Shown: positions 1 through 13,836, numbered from the stretch's first letter. The stretch: 64,000 bases of DNA from Phascolomyces articulosus (GCA_025677815.1 JAIXMP010000004.1:620001-684000), one strand, 5' to 3'. A program made the numbers and translations. The notes: generated from the letters alone by a model not told the origin.

Positions 1-874
1 CCTATACATATAACAAAAGTTTAAATACGTAATTCGTCTTACTTTCTTTTAAGCACCAGAAATTCATGTGATGGAGGGACACGCAACAATCCCGTTGTTA
101 AAACGTGTTAATATCAACTTTTATAAAATGATGAAGACAAAAACACCATGTTGGATAACGTCACTTTTTCGATCATCTATGAACATATACTATAACCTAT
201 TTAATACCCCTTCCATGCTACGTATAAGATATTACAAGCTGTCTTTATCAAATATATATTGTCACTTGTATTACCATTCTTCGTTGTACATGTATAGCGT
301 TTTCTGATAGATTGAATAGCCTTGTGGGAAACTACCATAGAGATTGATTAGCATAATTACTAATTATCTACTTTAGAAAATAAATATTCATTATCACCAT
401 GATCATCATTCTTCATCCTATATTTTCCAGAATTTATTCTCTTGTTCTAGTCTTCTGATGATATATTGACTTGAACCTTTTCCAATATTTTTTTTTGGGG
501 GCGAGGGCGAGGGTATATCATAAAAAGACGTCATAGTGATTACCAGTAGTAATATCAATAAATTTGAAATAAAAGAAAATCATGCCGCATCATATCACAT
601 GTCCCCCTGTGTGTGACATTTTTGTTGCAGCTATTTAACAAGAGTAAAGCCGTTTGTTTTTGACGCGTTTTATATCGTTTATTCATCTATTTTTTTTTTT
701 TTTCCTTCTTCTTGCATTTTACATTCACTTTGATTCCTCTTCCAACTATAAACCCTATTGCTTTCTTTTTTTTTTTTGTACATATATAAATATATATTTT
801 TTAAAACACCTTTTTTTAAAAAAAATCTAATTGACACCACAACAGCTCACATTGTCAATAACACGTTCAACGCC
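1..874. other. Upstream intergenic region, no gene seen
   Basis: No open frame here has coding character or recognisable similarity. The stretch is AT-rich with long T runs (about 690-705 and 768-778), as expected of a fungal promoter and 5' leader region. It precedes the kinase gene that starts at 875. No RNA gene or repeat was recognised. Confidence 0.6.
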
Positions 875-3246
875 ATGTTTCAAATCACTCCACAACTTTA
901 CGATAAAATTAAACACTTTGCTAAATTTCCACAAACAGGCGTTTCGCTTCGACAAATGGTCATGTTTGGTAAATATATTCTTCAATGAACCATTTTATTT
1001 TCTGCCATTCGGCAACCTGTCTTTTTTATATTTCAGTTTCGTCGGACCTCTTTTTATCACTTTTATGCCGTTACTTAAAAAATATAAATCCATATATAAA
1101 TTATCGTTTAATAGGTCCAAAACCAACGAAAGGAACAATGTTTAAAGCAAGTCAATTTCTTCATGGTAATGTTATATCTATATAAACATATTTATAAAAC
1201 TTGGATGAAATAAAAAATCATGATGTTGCGCCACATATTGTTGCCCTGGATATTATAAAACAAAAAACAAATAAAAAAAAATCCCCCTAATTTTTTTTTA
1301 ATCGAATGTAATTTTTTTTAGAGGAATTACCAATACGACTTGCTCATCGTGTGAAAGAACTTGATGAACTTCCCGGCCATTTGTGTGAGATGCCATCTAT
1401 TATAAAAGTTAAAAATTGGTATGCACAATCCTTCCAGGTAAATAAGATGATGAGGATGGACCATGATAAATTAAGGAGAAAGTTGGAAAGTGGAGGTTTT
1501 TAATGCTCTAATAATAAAAAAGGGGAAAGGAGGGTTTAAAGCTTAGGAGAGGAAAAGTTTAATCATGTTTTAAAATAAAAATATACCTAGGAACTTCTCG
1601 ATTTACCGCCTCCACAATTATCAAGTATCATGAAAGAACGAATTAAACATGCATCACAAAAGAATAGTTTAAAATCATACCCTGCAAGTGTTCCAAATCC
1701 TGCTTTACGATCCGTACCACCACCAGCACATACTAATCTTCATCCAGTGATACCTATTGGTCATCGGTATATATCTATATCATTTTATTGTTCTATCAAC
1801 AAATCAAACGTTCTCATCATTGAAAATATACTTATATAAGTGTAGTTATTTCACCAATGTTGAAGAAATTGACTGTTCTCCCGAAGTATTAACCTATACC
1901 GATAATTTTGTCAAAACCATTGAAACAATCAAGACACGACATGATCCAGTGGTTACGACCGTGGGTAATTTTTTTTTCTTTAATCATTTCTTTTTAGTTG
2001 ATTTTCTTTATAATTGGAAAAAAGAATCTAATTCGTTTTACATAAAAAAAAATAACAATAACAATGAAGGTTTTTGTTTTTTTTTTCTTTCTTTTTTTTT
2101 TTTTACTCTCAAGCTTATCATGTGGTGTGATTCTAATCTCTCTTTTTTTTTATTTATATATATTTTTTTCTCATGCCATTTTATAATACATTTATACATA
2201 ACAACAATCAGCCCAAGGTATATTGGAATACAAAGAACGACGTAAAAGTAATAATATAGATACAGATGTACAACAATTTTTGGATCGGTTCTATATGTCA
2301 CGGATTGGGATCCGAATGCTTATAGGGCAACATTCAGCACTTTATCGGGGACCAGCTAGAAGTGATTATGTGGGTGTTATTTGTGTTGCTACTAATATTA
2401 AAGAAATCGTTCAAGATGCTGTGGCCAATGCTCGATATATTTGTGAAGATCATTATGGACTTTTCAAGGCCCCTGAAGTGGAAGTCTATTGTCCCGGTGA
2501 CATTCAATTTATGTATGTCCCTTCCCATTTAAATCACATGATTTTTGAATTACTCAAGAATTCACTTCGTGCGGTGGTGGAAAACTTTGGTATCGATTAT
2601 GAGGATGAGTATCCTCCAGTCAAGGTATCGATTGCTCATGGAAAGGAAGATATTACAATAAAAATATCAGATGAAGGAGGAGGTGTACCTCGATCAGGTA
2701 TTCCACTTGTTTGGACTTATATGGTAAGAGGATTTTCTTTGTTATGTGGAATGGATATATATATATATATATATATATGATGTAGCATGATGCTTTTCGA
2801 ATGAATCATTATTGATGTCATGCTACATGTATCGTGCCATGTTTCCTTTTTTTTTTCTCTCCTTTGAATAGTATACAACTGCACAAGCTCAAGATTTAGA
2901 TCCAGAATATAACAAGTCGGATTTCAAGGCACCTATGGCTGGTTTTGGATATGGATTACCTATTTCTCGTTTGGTAAATAAAGAGGAATAAAATGGAATG
3001 ATGTAAAGAGGAAACTAAATCTAAGATTAATATGTTATCATAGTATGCACGGTATTTTGGTGGTGACCTTAAGCTTATTTCTATGGAAGGGTAAGTTATA
3101 TCATATCATGACGACATTTTACGATCTTGTTTGAAAAAAAAATGGAACTAATAAAAGGTTTTGATGGTTATATATTTATTAGCTACGGCATGGATGCATA
3201 CATTCATTTAAATCGACTATCTAATAGTGATGAGCCGTTGCTTTAA
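875..3246 (+). CDS. Mitochondrial pyruvate (or branched-chain 2-oxoacid) dehydrogenase kinase
   Basis: Nine exons: 875-968, 1115-1165, 1322-1437, 1591-1766, 1846-1964, 2212-2723, 2872-2973, 3044-3090 and 3183-3246, giving 426 aa; all phases close. Family knowledge: PDK/BCKDK proteins phosphorylate the E1 alpha subunit of the mitochondrial 2-oxoacid dehydrogenase complex and switch it off, using a histidine-kinase-like GHKL ATP fold. Seen here: the N-terminal helical domain, the MSRIGIRMLIGQH segment, the N box with ELLKNSLRAV, the G1 box DEGGGVPRS and the G2 box [20 protein letters not shown], all in order. Length fits the family (about 400-450 aa). The start was chosen as the first ATG in frame with the conserved N-terminal helix. 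The N terminus (MFQITPQLYDKIKHFAKFP) is short, with no obvious long presequence. PDK versus BCKDK cannot be settled from motifs alone; the overall pattern favours PDK. Confidence 0.93.
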
Positions 3247-3492
3247 TAATAAATGTTTTTTAGCCTTACTATGTAACTATAAAATAAAATAAAAAAAAAA
3301 AAACTTTTTCCTATTATTAAACCTCTATTAAATCATAATAATAATAAACAAAATAACTTTGTTATTTCTATTTTAATCTACTGTCAAGTGTTCTTATTAT
3401 GATAATCCAACTCGACAGTGACCCAACCCCGATGCATTTTTAAAAGTTCACACACGCGTATCTTTTGCATTGAACTTATCACACATACAATA

Positions 3493-3977
3493 ATGGCCGA
3501 CGATCAAGATCGTGAAAGTTTCAAACCAGTAAATATATTCTCTATCTTTTCTATATAATTGAATATTAAAAAAAAGTGAGAGATCACAAGAGGCTAATGT
3601 TTGAACTTTAAGGAAACAATCAATGGTATTTTTAAAGCAAAATTTAAAGAATCCAGTTCAAGAGGTAAATGAAAAAAAAATAGAATAACGAAAAGAAGAA
3701 ATAGAAAGAACAATCGCAATGAACTATTTCGTTATATTTTCTAGTCAACAAAGATGCGCTGCTTCTTTCTTGTGAGTTCTTACGACTCTTTACTGCCGGT
3801 AACATAAAAATTTTATATATGATAACAATCGAATAAATAATAATAATAATAATAAAACAAATAATTTATATAGAGGCTATCCATCGTTCAGCTGAACAAG
3901 TGACGGATACGGATGATGTTGTGATCAATGCAGAGCATTTGGAACGTACACTGACGCAGCTCTTATTAGACTTTTAA
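3493..3977 (+). CDS. MHF2: CENP-X / MHF2 histone-fold protein
   Basis: Four small exons, 3493-3528, 3613-3664, 3745-3798 and 3874-3977, encode 81 aa, too fragmented for simple ORF calling. The spliced protein has the CENP-X pattern: an N-terminal FKPETINGIFKAKF helix, then NKDALLLSCEFLRLFTAEAI, and the family-typical C terminus LERTLTQLLLDF at the stop. Family knowledge: CENP-X (MHF2) pairs with CENP-S (MHF1) in a histone-fold tetramer. It acts at kinetochores in the CENP-T-W-S-X complex and with FANCM/Fml1/Mph1 helicases at stalled forks. Length is typical (about 75-85 aa). All introns are GT-AG and 80 bp or shorter. The gene lies 246 bp downstream of the kinase stop on the same strand. Confidence 0.88.
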
Positions 3978-4221
3978 ACCTAACAGCAGTTATATAGTAA
4001 TAAACAACACATGAATATGTAAAAAAAAAAAGAATAAATGTGAAAGAGATAAGAAGAAAAAAGAACACAAGCAACGTGAAATGACTTTATACAAATTATA
4101 TGGAGTTGAAAGAAGAAAAAAAAATATATATAGCACGTATATATAAATATATATATAGTTAAGAAAAAGGAAGATTTTTGATTTTTGGTTTTTAATATTG
4201 ACTATTTTTTGTTGTTCCTTT

Positions 4222-7176
4222 TTAAAAGCCTTGATGCTGTTGTTGATTGTTATCACTACTATCATTTGAATGAAATCGACCTCCCTGCGGTTGTTGTTCA
4301 ATAGTAGTTTGTTGGGGGGTATAAGTCATGGCGGAAGATGAAGTGGTTGGCATCATCACATGGAATTGATTTGACACAAGTGTTTGGTGCTGTTGTACAT
4401 GCGGTTGTGGCGAATTTGGATGTGAAGTGGTGGTAGAATGCGAAGGATGAGAAAGGGGTGCTGGCTGATAGTCCATTGTGGATGGTGCTGGCATCGTACC
4501 AGCGATGCTAAAACCTGGATACGTTGCTGCGGATAATGATGCGTGTTGTTGTTGATGATGATTGGATGATGCATTGGTTACAGTAGATGATGGTGTAGGG
4601 GTTGCAGGTAATATTTCATGTATTTTTTCATGCTTTTTTAACGAACGTGCATGGTAATATGCTTTTCCACATCCTTCTGCTTCACAAATAAAAGGACGTA
4701 TGTTCGAATGTGTTTTAATATGTGTTGTTAATGAATCAGGCCGTGAGAAACGTTTTCCACATCCTGGTATGGTACAGACAAAAGGGCGTTCCCCTGTATG
4801 TGTTCGTAAATGATTATACATTTTATGTCGTTTTGTAAATGGTTTTTGATTTCTTGAACATCCTTCCCAATCACAACTATAAGTAGCCTATAAATTTTGT
4901 ATAAATTTAAAATGATTAGTTTCTGGATTATTTTAATCGTATCCTTCCTTATAAAAATTATTCTTTCCATTACCTTCCCACTACCAACATGGGTATCACC
5001 AATATGAGATATGAGAGATTGTAATCCTTGAAATTTTTCACCACAATCCTTCCATAAACAACGATGCTGGATTTGTGGTGGTTCTGTATTATCAACAGAA
5101 GTAGAAGAAGATGCACCAGCTTGTTGCTGTTTGTTATCATCGTGATTGCTATCTTTGTTATCATTTGAATCATTCTGCCTAGAAAATCGACCAACCAGTT
5201 TCTTATCTTCTTTCTTTGATTTCACAATATGTTTTTCATTCACATGCTCCTTTGTTGCTGATTTTATTGTAGTTGGTGTAGCTGTTGTGGATGATGATGC
5301 TCCTGATGAAGAGGGTCGAGCGGAGGCAAACGGTTCTTCTTCTTTGACCTGTGGACTATTTTGTAATGAACCTGATCGTTTTTCTTGTTCAAGTTCCACT
5401 AATCGAGAAATCAATTCCTCTCGAGACATGGCTTCATACTTTTTCGATGATACAGCAGCAGATGAAGATGATGTAGAGGCTGATACTGATGATGTAGCTC
5501 TTTTATTATTTTTTCCACGACGACCTGAAGGTGCAGAATGAATTTTCAAGCCAAGCTCTGCAGGTGTAGGGGGTGGAGGTAATGTCAATGGACCTAATGC
5601 TTGTCGATGCTGTTCTTTAATCAATCGCTTGACTGTAACAGGCTTTTGATGTTCACCATTATTATTTGTGGTGTTGTTACTGCTGTTGTTATCAGCTGTT
5701 GCTCCTGCGGGTGAGGAAAACACGGATGGCGTCATGGGTGATTCCGTTCCGATCGGTGTTGATGCATTACTATTGTTACTAAAATGGTGATCAAAGCTCA
5801 TTCTTTGTTCATCCAAAAGTACGGCTGCTGTATGTGGCATATCGAAATTGACCCCTTTAAATCCAGTAGCTGTGGCAGGAATATTCAAGTGGGTTGGGAA
5901 TGGACTTGACATTGTGTGTCGACGTGCTTTTTTTCGTGAACTCTGTTGATCTTCCATAGTATCGGATATTGGATGCTTTTGGTGTTGCTGTGGCTGATTG
6001 AGTAACAACATATTGTTATCATGTGTCGGTGTTTGTGTCACCGTATTCGTTGTTGTGTTCGATTGCATTGATAATATCGGTTGTTGCTGCTGCTGTTGTG
6101 ATGGTGTAGGTGATATCACAAATTGTTGTTGCTCATTATTACTATTGCTGTTATTATTATTGTTGTTGTGAGAATTGGATGCATCGAATTGATCGGGAGC
6201 AATGCTGGGATGAAACGCCGCCGCTAAGGCATCTTGTACTGCAGCAACCGCCGCAGATGCATTATTATGCTCCTGCTGCTGTTGTTGCTGTGATTGATTA
6301 TGTGCTTCCAACGGTTGTTGTGATACAGAAGGAAATTGTTGCTGTTGTTGTGAAATTGGAGGAGGAATGGAGGTAGATAATGATGGTGTTTGCTCAATAC
6401 TTGGTGAACTATTGATCATATCTTGAATTAACTGTTGGTGATGTACAGGTGTTTGTGGTTGTGATTGTGGATCCTGTTGTTGTTGTTGATGAAACTGCTG
6501 CTGATATAATGGTGAAGGTAATGGTGTGCTATGGTTACTACTATTATTTCCAGCAGCATTATTTTGCGCCATTAAAACACTATCCATTAATGATAATCCT
6601 TGATCGATCACATTTGTCGGTGACGGTTGAGCGGATGTTGATTGAATCGATAGTGGTGGCATTGACTATATTAGTATACCATTATAAAAAAAATAGGTTA
6701 ATTTATTTTAAATATAAATCTATTTATTTTTTTTATAGAATATGGAATTCTTTTCCATCAAAAACACGCTAAATATAGAAAAAAAAATATTGATCAAAAG
6801 TAATGATATAATTTACCTGCTGTGGTTGTGGTTGCTGTTGTTGTTGCTGCTGTTGTGGTTGTAAATTTAAAGATTCGTTAGGTGTATGCATTGCAGAAAC
6901 AGTATTCATGGAAGGATCAGTAGCTGTTGTTGGTGGGTGTTGCGGTTGTGACATTGTCATTATGTCTTGTGTTTGTTGTTGTTGACCGAGATTTGTTTGG
7001 TGTTGGTGTTGTGGATTAATAATAGTATTATTATTATTTGTGTTATCGTTCCCATTCCCATTTTGTTGCGCCAAGACTGATACGTTCGTAGGTACGTTAT
7101 TATTGACGGGTTTGACATGAGGGTCATATACTTGGTTGTCTGCCGTTATGAATTGTTGCTGATGGTTTTTCAGCAT
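4222..7176 (-). CDS. Gln-rich C2H2 zinc-finger transcription factor (GLI/ZIC-like fingers)
   Basis: Three exons on the minus strand, 7176-6817, 6665-4974 and 4887-4222, encode about 905 aa. Residues 1 to about 650 are low complexity: many polyQ, polyN and S/T tracts, typical of fungal activation regions. A basic patch SSRKKARRHT may be a nuclear localisation signal. Four C2H2 fingers follow: CLWKDC...HIGDTH (from about residue 656), CDWEGC...HLRTH, CTIPGCGKRFSRPDSLTTH and CEAEGCGKAYYHARSLKKH. The first two have Trp inside the Cys pair and a long linker, as in GLI/ZIC/GLIS-type arrays. The intron at 4888-4973 lies exactly between fingers 1 and 2. A Q/H/S-rich tail ends the protein. Targets cannot be inferred. 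It diverges from the Mlp/TPR gene across 292 bp, so the two may share a promoter. Confidence 0.85.
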
Positions 7177-7468
7177 AATGAATGTTTTTTTTTTTTAATT
7201 CAGGCACAACACAAAAAAAAAATAGTTAAAAAAAGAGGGGTGGTGGGGAATATGTGTTGGTGTGGGGGAGACTGAGAAAGAAAGTGGTTGTCTCAATAGG
7301 TTTTGTTCCAGAAAAAAAAGAGAGAGAGATTGTCAAAATGGAGCAATGGGTTTTACATAGAGTAGAATTATGTTGTGACGTGTTTCTGAGTTGGTTTTGG
7401 GGAATAAGTTCGCTTCGCAAGCATTGATCTTCTAGGTTTCCAGTACACTTTAATATTCTCGCGTCGTC
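7177..7468. promoter_or_regulatory. Divergent promoter region between the zinc-finger gene and the Mlp/TPR gene
   Basis: This 292-bp stretch separates the start codons of two divergent genes. It holds A and T runs (7181-7196, 7212-7235) and a G/T-rich segment (7239-7272). No defined operator or TATA box stands out. Calling it a shared promoter is an inference from gene orientation only. Confidence 0.5.
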
Positions 7469-10400
7469 ATGTCTTCACCTCCACCAGCAACACCTGCTGC
7501 TGACGAGCAACAAAGTAAAATATAAAATTCATAGTAGAAATTTAAACAAAATAAAAATACTTACAATGGTTATTATTTTCAATGAAATGTAGATATTTCG
7601 GAGAAAGAGATTGACACACAAGATGCAATCGCAACAACTCCAATAGAAGGAATTGCTACAGCTAATCCTACAGTGGAATCAACGACTACGCCAACTACAG
7701 AAACCATTGCAGAAGCAGCAGTAGCAGTTATTGAAACACAAACTGAAACAGCCATCGAACCTACAACTACCACTACTACCATCGAAAACAAAGAAAATGC
7801 ACCGCAATGTAAAGAGAAAGAAAAAAATATATAAAAAGAAAAACTTGACATTTATCTAATTATTATATGAATATAAATATAATAGACGATGTCATTACGG
7901 AACAATATGATTCAAATCAACGACAAGTAAATGATTTAATTGCATCATTAAGAATGGATCTTTTGACAGCAAGAAGTAAGCAAGCGAAATAAAACACTTT
8001 TTATTCAACTTATTTATTGAACAAGACTTATTAACCCTCATGGCCATTTATGATTTACATAGGTGAGGTTGCAACACTTAAAGGCAAAGTCAATGGATTA
8101 ACAGCTGAAAACATTGACTTGAAAATTAAGAATCAAGGTGTCAGTAGCTTTGAAACTGCAAATAAGGTAATAAAAAATGATCTAAAGAGTAAGAGATCAT
8201 ATAAACAATGCCATTGTTTATTAATTATATATAATTTTTGTGCGTAAAATATCAATAGCTACAAATGGAACAGATGGAAGAACGCTTAGATAGCTTAAAA
8301 CAAAAAGAATCTGAATATCATAAAAAAATCCTTGAATTAGAGCAAGAACAAAGTTTACTTAAAGATCAAAAGGTAATAAAAATATATAGAATGCAATCTG
8401 TATAAGTGTAATGGGGCATGAAGAGAAAATTAAATCAAGAGGGAAGATGTGATATCATACAGCACAAAGTCTAATTATATATATGATCCTATTAAATATT
8501 TAACAATATATAGCAAAAACAATACCACGACCATATTGCCGAAACTTCAGCATTAAAAAAGGAACGGGACGATTTGACAAAGAAAAACATCAATTTACAA
8601 TTGGAATTATCAAAAACCGCAGCCGAATCAAAATCAACGAAAACAGAACAAAAAACATTCGAACGACGATGTAAGGAACTTGAATTAAACCGAATGGGGG
8701 ATGCAAAGGCACATGAGGATATGATTGCTGTCTATGAAAAACAACAAAAAGAAAGCCAAGCACAACTTCAAAATTATATTGCTGCTGAAGCACGCGCTCG
8801 ACAAGAAGCTACCCATATTGAAGAACGTTTACAAAAGGAAAACGACGATTTAAAACAAAAACTCGCTGAAACGGAAGACCGTTTGAGTATTATTCGTTTA
8901 CGTAGCGATGGCGCATCTCCATCGCAACAACAAATCGGTAACACAACACTTCCAGATGGTCGACAAAGTAATTTGATCCAGTTGATGCGACAATATGAAG
9001 AAGGTGGAAAGAGTTGGGAATGTATCTATGAAGATTATTTCGAACTGAAGAAAGCACACATCAAGGCTGTGGAACAGTATGAATCCATGCGAGCGTCAAA
9101 TGAACAATTAATGCGTGAACAACGTGATAAAGAACAACGTTATCGTCGTATGGAAGTGGAACATCGTCGTTTAAATACAGAGACTGAAGCTATACGTGAA
9201 CGTGCAAGACGTGCAGAAGCAGCTCAAAACGAAAATGTACAAGTGGTAAATATAAACTTCTTTTGCTTTTTACAAACATTACAATATATATATATATGTA
9301 TTATTTAAAAACGATGCATAAGAAAAGAAAGAAAAATTACAGAGTAGGATTATATGACCATGTATCTGAGTTGATTATTATTAAATTGTTATTAGATCAA
9401 CGGTCTTCATGACAAAATCAACGGACTTCAACATAAAAACAACGACTTGGAAAAATCGCTTAATGAAGTTGCATATCAATTACAACATGTCATTCACGAT
9501 GTGGAAAGTCGAAACGAATTGTTGCCTGCTGGTGTTAAAAGTTCATCTGATCTCTTGCAGTATGCTAGCCAAGCACCTGGTTTCAATACTGAAGATCTTG
9601 TGTTCAACAATGTGAAACAATTACAAGAGCAAAATCAAAAGTTATTGGAACGTATTAGAAAACTCGATGACGAAGTCAAAGAAAAGACTCGTGAAACTGA
9701 GAAATTAGGTCGAGAGGGACTTACTACAGAAGAAAAATATACCCTCGCATTAAATCGAGCAGAGGAAACCATCAAGGACCTCAATTACAATGTCATTACA
9801 CTCCAACAAAGGTAAAAATTGAATATTAGGAAGAGAGGGTGTTAGAGAAAAATGGACAATTACTATTATTATTTGGGAAACCAAGTTAAAAAAAATGACA
9901 CTAATAAAGGTGCTAATCTATACCCAACATTTAGACTTGCTGCTACTGTTAAACAGCGTGACATGTATAAATTGGGCACTTCTGAAGTAAATGAACATGC
10001 TCACAACAATATACCCAACACTCAAACAACACAATCACAACAGGAAGAATCCAATGCACAAAATGGAAACGTAGAAGACGAAGCCTATCGTTATGCCATG
10101 CAAGAAGATATGAAACAGCTTCAAACTGAATTGAAAGAAGCACTCAACGCAGCTACTGCATCCAACACACGATTAAAGACGACCGAGGCTGAGATTGCCA
10201 AATTACGCAAAGAATGTCAAAACTTGCTTCGATCACAAGCATTGCGATCATCTGATCTCAAGGGACTTCGTACACGCAACGCAGATTTGGAACGTTTGTT
10301 GGCTGACAATGAACAAAACTTGACCAACTATGCCAATGAGTTTGCCATCTATCGTCAAAAACAAGAATCATTGCGGGCTGAAAACATTACTTTGCGCAGT

Positions 10401-13400
10401 CAGATTGATTTCAGCGATAGCTTGCACAAAAAGGCTATTCAAGACAATGAATCCTTATCGTCCCGTTGTGCTCAGTTGACTGGTTTGTTACAAAATATGA
10501 CATCTAAGAACAAGAGCAATTCGGGTGTGCAATCGGACGGTATTGAATTTTTGAAGAAACAAATCGAAGCACAAGATAAGGAGTTGGAGAATCTCCGTCT
10601 AAGGCTCCAAAATGCTCAAGAAGGACTTGCCGATAGTGATATCCGTGAGCAAGATCATTGGAAGAACAAGTATAATGAAGTACATCGTGAACTTCAACGT
10701 CTCAATGGATCACAGCTTGAATTACAAAAGGAACTCGCCGCTGCCAAAGAACAACGTATTACCCTTGAAACCAAGTTGTCATTATTGGAGAAGAACGCTG
10801 GCAATGCTGGTAGTGGTAGTGGTGAACAAGGAGCTGAAGGAGAAGAGAAGGAACAGCCAGAAGGAGAAGGAGTCGAAGGTGGTCATGGTATCAATTTTGA
10901 AGCCCAATATACAGAACTGGCAGCTGCCAATATGGAAATGGAGAAATTGCGATTACAAATTACAGATTATGAGGAACAGTTGGAGAAACAACGAGAAGAA
11001 GCTGATAAACTCTCCAAAGAACATGATGAATTTACCACAGATATGCAAAGTAAATTGGTCAAGTTGCACCAAGAATTGAGCGACCGTGATGGTATGATTA
11101 AGGCTGCACAAACCGCCACAGAAGATATTCAACGTTTGAAATTGGAACGAGCAGAAGCTGAGCAACAATGGGTGACAGCTAAAAATACACTTCATACTGA
11201 AAAGGAGAAATTGGAGCAAAGAGTGAAAGAATATGAAGAGGAAGCAGGCCGTTTGCGACAACAAATTGAGACCCAAACTGAATTGATCAATGAAGGCAAG
11301 GAGAAGCTTGAATTGGAAATTAATTCCCATGCCGACGATACAGAAACAATAAAGAGTTTACGTGAAGAAACAAATCGATTAACACAAGAAATCACCACTG
11401 CTAACGCTGAGTTGGCAAATTTACAAAGTCAATTGCGTATCAGTGAAGAATCTTGGACCAAACAAAAAGAACAATGGGAGGATGCTGAAAAGAGACTTAA
11501 ATTTGAGTAGGTGTTTTTTTCCTTATTATAAACATTTGCGTGGAAAACTGATTACATTGAAACTAAATACTTTTTCTATTAGACTTGAAAGTTCAACTAA
11601 ACGATTCGATGATCTTCTTGAAACACTCTCAGCCAAACAAAACGATGAAACCACAGAACAATCCACCACCGAATCTGGTGATACACCTATACCCGCTGAT
11701 GTTGCTAACAAATCCGACGAGCAGCTTCAACTTCTTGTTGTATCCATTCGTCAAAAGAATGAAATGCTTCAACGTCAATATAAGGCCGCTTTAAGCAAGG
11801 TCGATCAAGTACGATCTGATCTCCAATTTGCTGAAACACAAGTCGCTTCCTTAAAGGCGCAAGTGGAAGTTGTGCGAACACAAAATGTGGAAATTGAAAA
11901 TAAATACCAAGAGGCGGCACGTAAGGCAAAGGATGAAGCCATTGTATATAAAGAGAATAATACTCAATTACGTGCTACCATCACTGATTTACGTACCCAA
12001 GTGAGCACTCTTGATAAACAAGCTACTGAAAGTAAAGCCTCTGTTGAACCATTAACAGGTAAAGTAAAATAGCCATAAAGGTTTTTTATTATACGACATT
12101 ATTTGTTACTGATCAAACTTATTTATATGTGTGATTAGACAAAGTGGCAAACTTGGAGGCTCAAATCAAGGCTCAAACCGAAACGATTGAGCAACTTGAA
12201 AAGAGTAAACTTGAATGGAGTACTCGTACTGCCCAAATCATGTCCAAATACAATGTAAGTTTTGAGTTACTATTCTTACTTATGAAGATACAGGATTTAC
12301 TTGCATTTGTACGTGTCTTTTTTACTCATAATTATTCTATATTTATAAATATCAATATAGAAATTGGATCCTGCTGAAGTCGAAACTGCCAAACAAGAAC
12401 GAGATGCTGCAAAGGCTCAAATGGAAGCTACTGAAAAAGCCAAGAGCGAGGCTGAAAGTAAATTAAAAGAATTGGAAGACGAAAAGGCAGCCTCTAAGAA
12501 ACAATTGGAAGAAGCCGAAGCAAAGGTAAGTGATAACAACCCTGTATATTTTCCCACAAGACCTTTGAGAAAACTTGACAAGTAGTAATATAACCCCCCC
12601 CCCCAACTCTCTGTTAGACCAAGAAGTTTCAACATGCCGCTCTTGTCTACAGGAAGAAATTTGAAGAGGCTCAAGGACAATCAAATGCCGGTGGAAGTGG
12701 TGCTTCCACTCCTAATGCCGCTGTAAGTTTTATCTAGTTTTTTTTTTTTTTACTATGTTTACAATTAAAAAAAGAGCATAATATAACTAAAAAAATACAA
12801 TGTATTTATAATTTGAAACTCTAAGGTCGAGCAACAAAAGAAGGAGCTTGAACAAAAGAAGAAAGAGTTGGAGGAACTCGAAGAAAAATTGAAGGCAGCT
12901 CTAGAACAAAAGAAATCAGCTGAAACAGCACTGCAACAAAAGGTTGCTCAGCATCAAGAGTTACAGGTGTGTAATAGATAAGCATGGATAATCAGTTGTA
13001 CAGATTATTTGATTTATTGATTAATTTTTTTTCATTACAGGGAAAACATAAAGGTCTTCTTACAAAAACACGTACCATTATTGAGCAAAAGGTAAAAAAA
13101 AGGAGGAACATCGGATATGCTGTGATGTTTTTTTCCACCTTTTTACTAATTTGTACTGAACCGTTATATAGAAAACAATTGAACAAAGTCACGAAGAGGC
13201 TTTAAATAAGCTTCGAGAAGAACTGAAGACATCGACTGAAAATTTGAATAAGTCAACACAAGAGCTGAACCAACAAAAGGAAGAGACCAAGAAAGCAAAA
13301 GAACAGCTGGAGGAAGTTACGAAAGAAAAGAACAAATTTGCCATGGAAACTCAGAGAAACAAGGTAAAAATCTCTCTGGATCAAAACAAGATTACAAAAC

Positions 13401-13510
13401 TTACAAAAGAGCTGGATGCTTTGAAAAAGCGTGGAAGAGAAGAGGACGATAATGAAGACACAGCAGAACAGCCGGCTGCAAAGATTCAAAAGCAAGAAAC
13501 TACAGAGTAG
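7469..13510 (+). CDS. MLP1: Mlp1/TPR-like nuclear pore basket coiled-coil protein
   Basis: Fifteen exons: 7469-7514, 7593-7808, 7886-7975, 8063-8166, 8259-8372, 8514-9245, 9396-9811, 9935-11506, 11583-12058, 12139-12254, 12361-12525, 12618-12722, 12826-12966, 13041-13091 and 13172-13510. They splice in frame to about 1560 aa. The N terminus is a Pro/Thr-rich tail, then almost the whole protein is heptad-repeat coiled coil rich in E, K, Q and R. A central segment with YEEGGKSWECIYEDYFELKK and later VKQLQEQNQKLLERIRKLD matches the conserved part of TPR/Mlp1/Mlp2. An acidic Gly/Glu patch lies near residue 860 (10795-10890). The C terminus KKRGREEDDNEDTAEQPAAK looks like a basic-acidic NLS-type tail. 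Family knowledge: these proteins build the nuclear basket and act in mRNA export quality control and spindle-checkpoint docking. Length is shorter than yeast Mlp1 (about 1875 aa). Confidence 0.88.
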
Positions 13511-13836
13511 GAATTGTAATATACGTAAATCACTCAGTACTCACATACACACACATTACCACTCACATCCGATACACACTTCACACACATCCCACATTTC
13601 ATCATCATAAAAAATCACTTCAATCCATTTCCTTCATTTTACATTTGCTGCCAATAATAATAAAAATAAAAATACATGAGGCAGCTTGTAAGTAGCGATC
13701 TGTGTGTCATTATGAGTATGAGAGATTACACGAAATTTCTCAATTGCATTGGTGAAATGATTTACACATCTACATCAACCATCCATCATTTTGTTAAAAT
13801 CCAAGATATCCAAGTAAAAGTTACACGTTATTGACT
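13511..13836. other. Convergent 3' intergenic region
   Basis: This separates the stop of the Mlp/TPR gene (+) from the stop of the first GST gene (-). It is A/C-rich with CA repeats (13535-13580) and several AATAAA-like motifs near 13655-13675 that could serve as polyadenylation signals. No gene was seen. Confidence 0.5.

Noticed and set aside
1757..2245. 162-residue plus-strand frame across two kinase exons
   Set aside because: It reads through introns 4 and 5; only the piece from 1846 to 1964 is kinase coding.
5146..5541. 131-residue plus-strand frame inside the zinc-finger gene
   Set aside because: It is the antisense shadow of the S/T/polyQ coding region; its Ser/Phe/Asp-rich sequence has no domain and the minus-strand gene explains the open frame.
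10612..11079. 155-residue plus-strand frame overlapping the Mlp/TPR gene
   Set aside because: It is an alternative frame of the strongly coding coiled-coil exon with no start context or domain.
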